Origin: Acidobacteriota bacterium
Lineage (GTDB): Bacteria; Acidobacteriota; Thermoanaerobaculia; Multivoradales; JBCCEF01
Assembly (NCBI GenBank): GCA_039030395.1
Contig: JBCCEF010000028.1
Location: 1 to 50,947 of the forward strand
Length of the DNA stretch: 50,947 nucleotides
Direction: 5' to 3'
Made by a program: the position numbers and the translations under genes. The notes under the pieces are model-generated. The model was not told where the DNA came from. It saw only the letters and a program-made list of their open reading frames with translations, and made no database searches. This document shows, piece after piece, positions 46,830-50,947 of this stretch. Position 1 is the first letter of the stretch. Each line of letters starts with the position of its first letter.

Positions 46830-48311
46830 CTACCGATGCTTCCGGACCTTGCGATCCCGCGACCGTCCGGAATCCGGTGTCCACGGCGTCGGCGGTGCCG
46901 GGTAGGGGGTGTTCAGAATGCCGATCTGGTTCCCCATGCGGGTTTGCACCGCCGGGCTCAACATCTGGGCGTCGGTGCCTTGGATGGGTGAGAAGAGCAG
47001 GATGTTGAGGGAGCCGCCGAAGTAGAAGTTGCCGAAGGGGGTGACGCCCTTGGTGACCCGCGCGTCTTTCTTCACTCCTTTGTGGAAGACGAGGGAACCG
47101 ACGGTGTCCAGGCCCACCGGGATGGATGCGACCCACCCCTTGAGCTTCTTCGGCTGCCGTCCCGGCAGGTTGTCATAGGCCACCTCGATGATGATCACGC
47201 CGCGCTGGAATCCCTGGAACTGGCTGAAGTCCGTGCCGGGCCGGCCGACGTTGCCGTCGAGGGGCACCCAATTGGGCCAGTCACTGTAGCCGAAGGTGCC
47301 GTACGCATACGGGTCGCCAGCGCCGGCCTCGACGATCTCGGCATAGCGGATGACGCCGTCCACCGGGCTGTGGAAGTGGTGGTAGGTGTTGGGCATCAGT
47401 ACACAGGCCAGCCCGCTACCGCCCTCGAACTTGGCCTTGAGTTCGTCCGGCGCGCCGGCCAAGAGATCGTCGACGGAGATTGGAATGCCCTTGACGTCGA
47501 GCACCGTGTCCTTCTGGAGCGGGTTTTCGATCAGCGCCCGGGTCACCTCGCCACTGGCTGTCACCACCGGCTGCACGAGAGGGTTCATGATGCAGTCGGT
47601 GGGCGACACCACCACATAGTCTCGCTCCGGCATGGTCACCGGCCGCGAGGGATACCGCCCATCGACCGACTTCAGGTTGCGCGCGAAGAAGGCGTTCCAG
47701 CTCGGGTAGTCGGCCGGATTCTGGTAGACGTAGTCCTCGATCTCCAGGCGCGGATCGGCGATCCACTCGGCCACCTTGCCGGTGGAGTCCGGACTGTCCA
47801 TGTAGTGCTTGTACTCGCGATTGAACTCGATCAAGAAGTGCTTCACCGAATCGAGCGGTTGGGAGGGATCGAGAGGATCGATCCCCGCCACCAGCCGTTC
47901 GCCGGCCTGGTTGTGGAAGTAGAACCACGCAAAGTACTGGATCGAATCCAGCGCATTGTCGTTGCTGCCGATGATCGCCGGCAGCAGAGTGCAGACCTGG
48001 CGGTAGAACTCCCCCACCGCCCGGGCCAGACCGGCACCGTCACCGGCCTTTTTCCAAGGGTTTTCGCGCGCTCCATCGTAGTAGTAGCCGTAGGGCAGCG
48101 GCGCCAGCCCATCGTAGACGGCCTGAAACGCGGCACGGGTTCGAGCATCCCGCTCGTAGGCTTCGGCTAGTCCTCGGATCGAGGCCTCGCAGGGCGACTC
48201 CATCACCTCACCGGCCGCCTTGCCGTCGTTCTGCGCTAGCGACGGCACCGCCACCAGCAGGATCATCCCCAACAGCGCCGAGAATTCGAACCTCCGCAAC
48301 TTCTTCGACAT
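46830..48311 (-). CDS. Secreted phosphatidylserine-decarboxylase-like protein
   Basis: A 493-residue protein with a signal peptide (FSALLGMILLVAVPSLAQ). The C-terminal half matches the phosphatidylserine decarboxylase family: VSPTDCIMNPLV, PNTYHHFHSPVDGVIRY, IIIEVAYDNLP, and the self-cleavage region KGVTPFGNFYFGGSLNILLF, whose Gly-Ser would yield a pyruvoyl group. The His in HHFHSPVDG fits the family's catalytic site. The N-terminal 200 residues are helical and of unknown type, as in fungal and bacterial PSD-like enzymes outside phospholipid synthesis. The start at 48311 has GGAGGAGG upstream. Periplasmic location is unusual and its substrate is unknown. It lies 118 bases upstream of hen1. 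Confidence 0.85.
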   Translation of the reverse strand: MSKKLRRFEFSALLGMILLVAVPSLAQNDGKAAGEVMESPCEASIRGLAEAYERDARTRAAFQAVYDGLAPLPYGYYYDGARENPWKKAGDGAGLARAVGEFYRQVCTLLPAIIGSNDNALDSIQYFAWFYFHNQAGERLVAGIDPLDPSQPLDSVKHFLIEFNREYKHYMDSPDSTGKVAEWIADPRLEIEDYVYQNPADYPSWNAFFARNLKSVDGRYPSRPVTMPERDYVVVSPTDCIMNPLVQPVVTASGEVTRALIENPLQKDTVLDVKGIPISVDDLLAGAPDELKAKFEGGSGLACVLMPNTYHHFHSPVDGVIRYAEIVEAGAGDPYAYGTFGYSDWPNWVPLDGNVGRPGTDFSQFQGFQRGVIIIEVAYDNLPGRQPKKLKGWVASIPVGLDTVGSLVFHKGVKKDARVTKGVTPFGNFYFGGSLNILLFSPIQGTDAQMLSPAVQTRMGNQIGILNTPYPAPPTPWTPDSGRSRDRKVRKHR

Positions 48312-48418
48312 CACACGCCTCCTCCCGTTCCCAGTTTCAGCCTTATCTTCAAAGACCATTCAATCGTCAGTGTCCCCGGCCAGCAGAAGCGTTTCGCGAA
48401 GCGCCCGCTTCGTCCTCC

Positions 48419-48448
48419 TTGACAAATAGTTGACCAGTCGTCTATAGT
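48419..48448 (+). promoter_or_regulatory. tetR promoter with operator in the spacer
   Basis: TTGACA (48419-48424) and TATAGT (48443-48448) form a strong sigma-70-type promoter with an 18-base spacer. Transcription would start at or next to the ATG at 48456, giving a leaderless mRNA; no ribosome-binding site is seen. The operator TAGTTGACCAGTCGTCTA (48427-48444; TAG-NN-GAC-NN-GTC-NN-CTA) fills the spacer, so bound TetR would block RNA polymerase. Confidence 0.7.
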
Positions 48449-48455
48449 TTTCGCT

Positions 48456-49058
48456 ATGGGAAGGACAAGCGAAGCACGCGACCACCTGCTCGCCAGCGCG
48501 GCGGAGCTGATGCACGCCCGCGGCTACACCGCCGTGGGGGTGAGCGAGATCTGCCGCGAGGCGGGGGTACAAAAAGGCAGTTTCTACCACTTCTTCCCGT
48601 CGAAGCAGGCGCTGGCGCTGGCGGTGCTGGACGCACTCGAGGTCGCGGTACACCAGCGCCTCGACGAGTCGCTGCGCGCCGCCGGCCAACCGCTGGATCG
48701 GCTCCGCTCGTTCTGCCAACAGCCCTACCGCAAGCGGTCCATGAGCTGCGACGGTAGCGGCCAGTTCCTGGGCTGCCCGGCGGGCAATCTGGCGCTCGAG
48801 ATGAGCGCTCAGGATCCCGTTCTGCGGGATCGCCTGGCGGAGATTTTCGAACTCCAGATCGCGGCCCTCGCGGAGGTGATTGCGGAGGCCGTGGACGAGG
48901 GAGAGCTGCCCAATGCGGTGGATCCGGCGGACGCCGCCCGTGCCGTGCTGGCTCACCTGGAGGGCATGATCCTCCTCGCCAAGACCCGCAACGATCCCGA
49001 GATCCTCGCCAAGGCGGCAGATCAGGCGCTGCGGCTGGTGTCACCGGCGGCGGCCTGA
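48456..49058 (+). CDS. TetR-family repressor
   Basis: A 200-residue repressor. The N-terminal helix-turn-helix is HLLASAAELMHARGYTAVGV, then EICREAGVQKGSFYHFFPSK, a standard TetR sequence. The C-terminal ligand domain includes CDGSGQFLGCPAGNLALEMS, with two Cys that recall thiol- or electrophile-sensing TetR members (inference). The ATG appears leaderless. The same 18-bp operator occurs in its own promoter and upstream of the SDR gene, so it should repress both. The divergent decarboxylase-like gene begins 145 bases away and might be affected too. Confidence 0.9.
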   Translation: MGRTSEARDHLLASAAELMHARGYTAVGVSEICREAGVQKGSFYHFFPSKQALALAVLDALEVAVHQRLDESLRAAGQPLDRLRSFCQQPYRKRSMSCDGSGQFLGCPAGNLALEMSAQDPVLRDRLAEIFELQIAALAEVIAEAVDEGELPNAVDPADAARAVLAHLEGMILLAKTRNDPEILAKAADQALRLVSPAAA

Positions 49059-49137
49059 AGCACCCTCACCCCTTGCGCTGAACCGAAATCCGCCCAAACC
49101 CCGAACCGACTGAGCAAAATCAACCAACACGACCCAA

Positions 49138-49155
49138 TAGACGAACGGTCAACTA
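49138..49155. promoter_or_regulatory. TetR operator upstream of the SDR gene
   Basis: TAGACGAACGGTCAACTA; its reverse complement matches the tetR operator at 48427-48444 at 16 of 18 positions. Both share the dyad TAG-NN-GA(C/A)-NN-GTC-NN-CTA. It sits just before the AGGAG (49158-49162) of the SDR gene, so binding would block transcription of that gene. Confidence 0.7.
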
Positions 49156-49169
49156 ATAGGAGATAACTG

Positions 49170-49916
49170 ATGAAACTCGAAGGCAAAGTAGCGGTGATCA
49201 CCGGAGGAAACAGCGGCATTGGACTGGCCTCGGCGCAGGAATTCCGGCGCCAAGGAGCGAAGGTGGTGATTTTCGGCCGCGACCAAGAAACCCTCGATTC
49301 CGCCCTCGCCAGTCTGGGCGACGGCGCCCATGCGGTGCGAGGGGACGTCACCTCGATGGCGGATCTCGACCGCCTGTACGCTGAGACGGTCGAGCGCTTC
49401 GGCAAGATCGACGTGCTGTTCGCCAACGCCGGCGTGGCACCGCCAGTGCCCTTCGCGGACACTAGCGAAGAGCAATTCGATTTCGTGTCGAACGTCAACT
49501 TCAAGGGGGTGTACTTCACCATCCAGAAGGCCCTGGAGCACCTCAATGACGGCGCTTCGGTGGTCATCACGGCGTCGATCGTGGCCTACAAGGGCTTCCC
49601 GGGGATGTCCGTCTACGGGGCCACCAAGGCGGCGGTCCGCTCGCTGGCCCGGTCGCTGTCGGCGGAACTTCTGCCGCGCGGCATCCGGGTGAACGTGCTG
49701 AGCCCGGGACCGGTGGAGACGCCGATCTACGACCGCATGGGAATGCCCGAGGAGGCCGCCGACGCCTTCGAGCAGCAGATCATCGACAGCACCCCGATGG
49801 GCCGCTTCGGCAAGTCCGAAGAGATGGCGACGGCGGCGCTGTTCCTGGCGTCGTCGGACTCGTCGTACCTGGTGGGCGCCGAGATCATCGCCGACGGGGG
49901 TTTGGCGACCATGTGA
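49170..49916 (+). CDS. Short-chain dehydrogenase/reductase under TetR control
   Basis: A 248-residue classical SDR: VAVITGGNSGIGLASAQEF (cofactor site), FANAGVAPPVPF, catalytic Ser in VITASIVAYKG and Y-x-x-x-K in SVYGATKAAV, and NVLSPGPVETPIY. An Arg after the second strand (IFGRDQETL) favours NADP(H). It ends with the usual GAEIIADGGLATM. AGGAG lies seven bases before the ATG. With the TetR gene it forms a regulator-reductase pair typical of responses to reactive carbonyls or other small electrophiles; the actual substrate is unknown. Confidence 0.92.
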   Translation: MKLEGKVAVITGGNSGIGLASAQEFRRQGAKVVIFGRDQETLDSALASLGDGAHAVRGDVTSMADLDRLYAETVERFGKIDVLFANAGVAPPVPFADTSEEQFDFVSNVNFKGVYFTIQKALEHLNDGASVVITASIVAYKGFPGMSVYGATKAAVRSLARSLSAELLPRGIRVNVLSPGPVETPIYDRMGMPEEAADAFEQQIIDSTPMGRFGKSEEMATAALFLASSDSSYLVGAEIIADGGLATM

Positions 49917-50028
49917 TCACTGGCCATCGACCGCCTTCGCCCGGGATCGCCCGGGCGAGGGTTCTGTTTTTCACTCGATCTGAGTCGAAATTCTTGCGGA
50001 CAATACGGCAATATGGTTTTATTGCTCC

Positions 50029-50325
50029 ATCAAGACGACGCTCGACGTTCCCGACGAGTTGTATCGCCGAGTCAAGGCACGAAGCGCCCTCGAAGGCCGG
50101 CCGGTGCGGCAGGTGGCGATCGAACTCTTCGAGCACTATGTAAGAAGAGGCTCCCCCAGGGACCAAACGATCGGTCCACCAGGCGACGAAAGGGACGTAT
50201 CCCCACCGAACACCCCGGCCTGGTTCGGAATCTTGCGTCCACATCTGCGCACAGGAGCGGATCACGACATGGAGTCCATTCGCAAGAGCATCGCGGCGGG
50301 CATCGCCGAGAAGTACCGAGATTGA
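50029..50325 (+). CDS. Ribbon-helix-helix-type antitoxin with non-standard start
   Basis: A reading frame of about 98 residues. From 50029 it reads as a typical antitoxin start (x-KTTLDVPDELYRRVKARSA, then LEGRPVRQVAIELFEHYV), but the first codon is ATC, not ATG, and no ATG, GTG or TTG lies in frame upstream. A TTG at 50059 would begin inside the domain and lose the beta-strand. Either ATC is used, or the start codon was lost by mutation. The C-terminal half is unlike known antitoxins. Its TGA overlaps the PIN gene's TTG start. The spacer before it (49917-50028) is AT-rich near its end. Confidence 0.55.
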   Translation: MKTTLDVPDELYRRVKARSALEGRPVRQVAIELFEHYVRRGSPRDQTIGPPGDERDVSPPNTPAWFGILRPHLRTGADHDMESIRKSIAAGIAEKYRD

Positions 50326-50729
50326 AAATCGGACTCGATACTTCGGTCGTGGTTCGGGTTCTCTCCGGTGAACCGCAAGATCTCGCCGTCACCGCTCTGC
50401 AGTACCTTCAATCGCGAATCGAAGCCGGCGACCGCTTCTCGGTCTCGGACTTGGTCGTTGCCGAGGCCTATCACGCGTTTCAGCATCACTATGGGGTTTC
50501 CAAGAAGCAATGCCTCGATGCATTCGCAGCCTTCCTAGCCAGTTCGGGAATCGAACCCACCGGCGAGGCCGAAGCCGTTCTCGCGACACCAGACCTCGAA
50601 ACCGCTAGACCGGGCTTCGTGGATCGCATGATCCACGGCGACTATCTGGCTAGCGGAACCGAGCGATTGGCTACCTTCGAAGTCGCCGCCAAGAACTTGC
50701 GAAGAACCGAAATCCTAATGGCCCGGTGA
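50322..50729 (+). CDS. PIN-domain toxin
   Basis: A 135-residue PIN-domain protein: KIGLDTSVVVRVLSG (first Asp), SVSDLVVAEAYHAFQHHYG (Glu), FVDRMIHGDYLASG (Asp) and a last motif LATFEVAAKNL with Glu where Asp is usual. A ribonuclease toxin role is inferred. The TTG start overlaps the antitoxin stop (TTGA), so translation is coupled. It is the third PIN gene in the window; the other two have different antitoxin types. Confidence 0.8.
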   Translation: MKIGLDTSVVVRVLSGEPQDLAVTALQYLQSRIEAGDRFSVSDLVVAEAYHAFQHHYGVSKKQCLDAFAAFLASSGIEPTGEAEAVLATPDLETARPGFVDRMIHGDYLASGTERLATFEVAAKNLRRTEILMAR

Positions 50730-50793
50730 CCCACTGACGGCGAGCACAAGCGGCCTTCAGTCCCCCACCTATTCATCAAGCGCCGACCCTCTC

Positions 50794-50947
50794 TTACGGG
50801 TAGTAGCCCGCCAAGGTCCGCGCCGTCATCCCCGGCCTTTCGACGTCCACTCGCACCCGCCGCCAGTCGTCGTCGGGGCGTTCCGGCGGGTAGTAGGTCA
50901 GCAGGTATTGGCTGCGCAGCTCTTCCATCAAGATGCGGTAGGCCCAA
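50794..50947 (-). CDS. C-terminus of a VWFA-related acidobacterial protein, cut by the window edge
   Basis: The last 50 codons of a gene entering from the right edge. It reads WAYRILMEELRSQYLLTYYP, then a basic/aromatic run (DDDWRRVRVDVERP) and ends with the family-like ARTLAGYYP. The LRSQYLL-x-Y-P and RxxxGYY pattern is typical of the end of VWFA-related acidobacterial secreted proteins. The start lies outside the window. It converges on the PIN gene, with 64 bases between the stops. Confidence 0.65.
   Translation of the reverse strand, partial: WAYRILMEELRSQYLLTYYPPERPDDDWRRVRVDVERPGMTARTLAGYYP

Noticed and set aside
50545-50575. tRNA T-loop-like sequence (GGGAATCGAACCCACC)
   Set aside because: It lies inside the PIN toxin coding region and no acceptor or anticodon stem can be formed around it.

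Overview
The window is high-GC bacterial DNA that most resembles an uncultured-type Acidobacteriota of the Thermoanaerobaculia group. This assignment is inferred from gene content, not from a marker gene. The evidence is two GWxTD-domain proteins, two VWFA-related acidobacterial proteins (one cut by the right edge), two CRTAC1-type FG-GAP/ASPIC-UnbV proteins plus a third FG-GAP protein, many TPR proteins, and a multihaem cytochrome fused to TPRs. No rRNA, tRNA, CRISPR array, phage or complete transposon was seen.

Layout. 1-6.1 kb: a cut gene at the left edge, an XRE regulator coupled to a TPR protein, a ClpX-like AAA+ ATPase, a secreted TPR protein, a Phd/VapC-type pair and an SDR. 6.1-18.4 kb: xthA, a VWFA-TPR secreted protein, a secreted protein of unknown function, a two-gene unit (membrane b/c cytochrome with TPRs, then a membrane-anchored CRTAC1 protein), a FabH-like synthase, and a moaB-folE-GWxTD run. 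18.4-25.5 kb: an efflux locus (membrane-fusion adaptor, MacB/LolD-type ATPase, NtrC-type regulator, histidine kinase) with a good sigma-54 promoter and an upstream dyad, then a second GWxTD protein. 25.5-29.7 kb: a lower-GC accessory stretch with two proteins of unknown function and a VapBC pair, followed by a GNAT protein, a MerC protein and a thioesterase.

29.7-42.8 kb: secreted and biosynthetic genes. A CRTAC1 lipoprotein is translationally coupled (ATGA) to a 1,191-residue protein read as adenylation - carrier - alpha-oxoamine synthase - SCP2-like. This is the best candidate for an undescribed system: it should load an acyl group, probably an amino acid, and release it by decarboxylative condensation with a second amino acid as an aminoketone. 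It is followed by a membrane TPR protein, a subtilase-prodomain-like/beta-barrel protein and a DUF305-LVIVD protein. 42.8-50.9 kb: the Pnkp/Hen1 RNA-repair pair, a secreted phosphatidylserine-decarboxylase-like protein, a TetR regulator and an SDR that share an 18-bp operator, a third toxin-antitoxin pair and the cut VWFA protein.

A second notable result is a dispersed, structured intergenic repeat. Five copies lie between 8.7 and 20.2 kb. Each begins with a TAGCAG...CTGCTA stem whose arms vary in a partly compensatory way, and three copies begin exactly in the TAG stop codon of the preceding gene.
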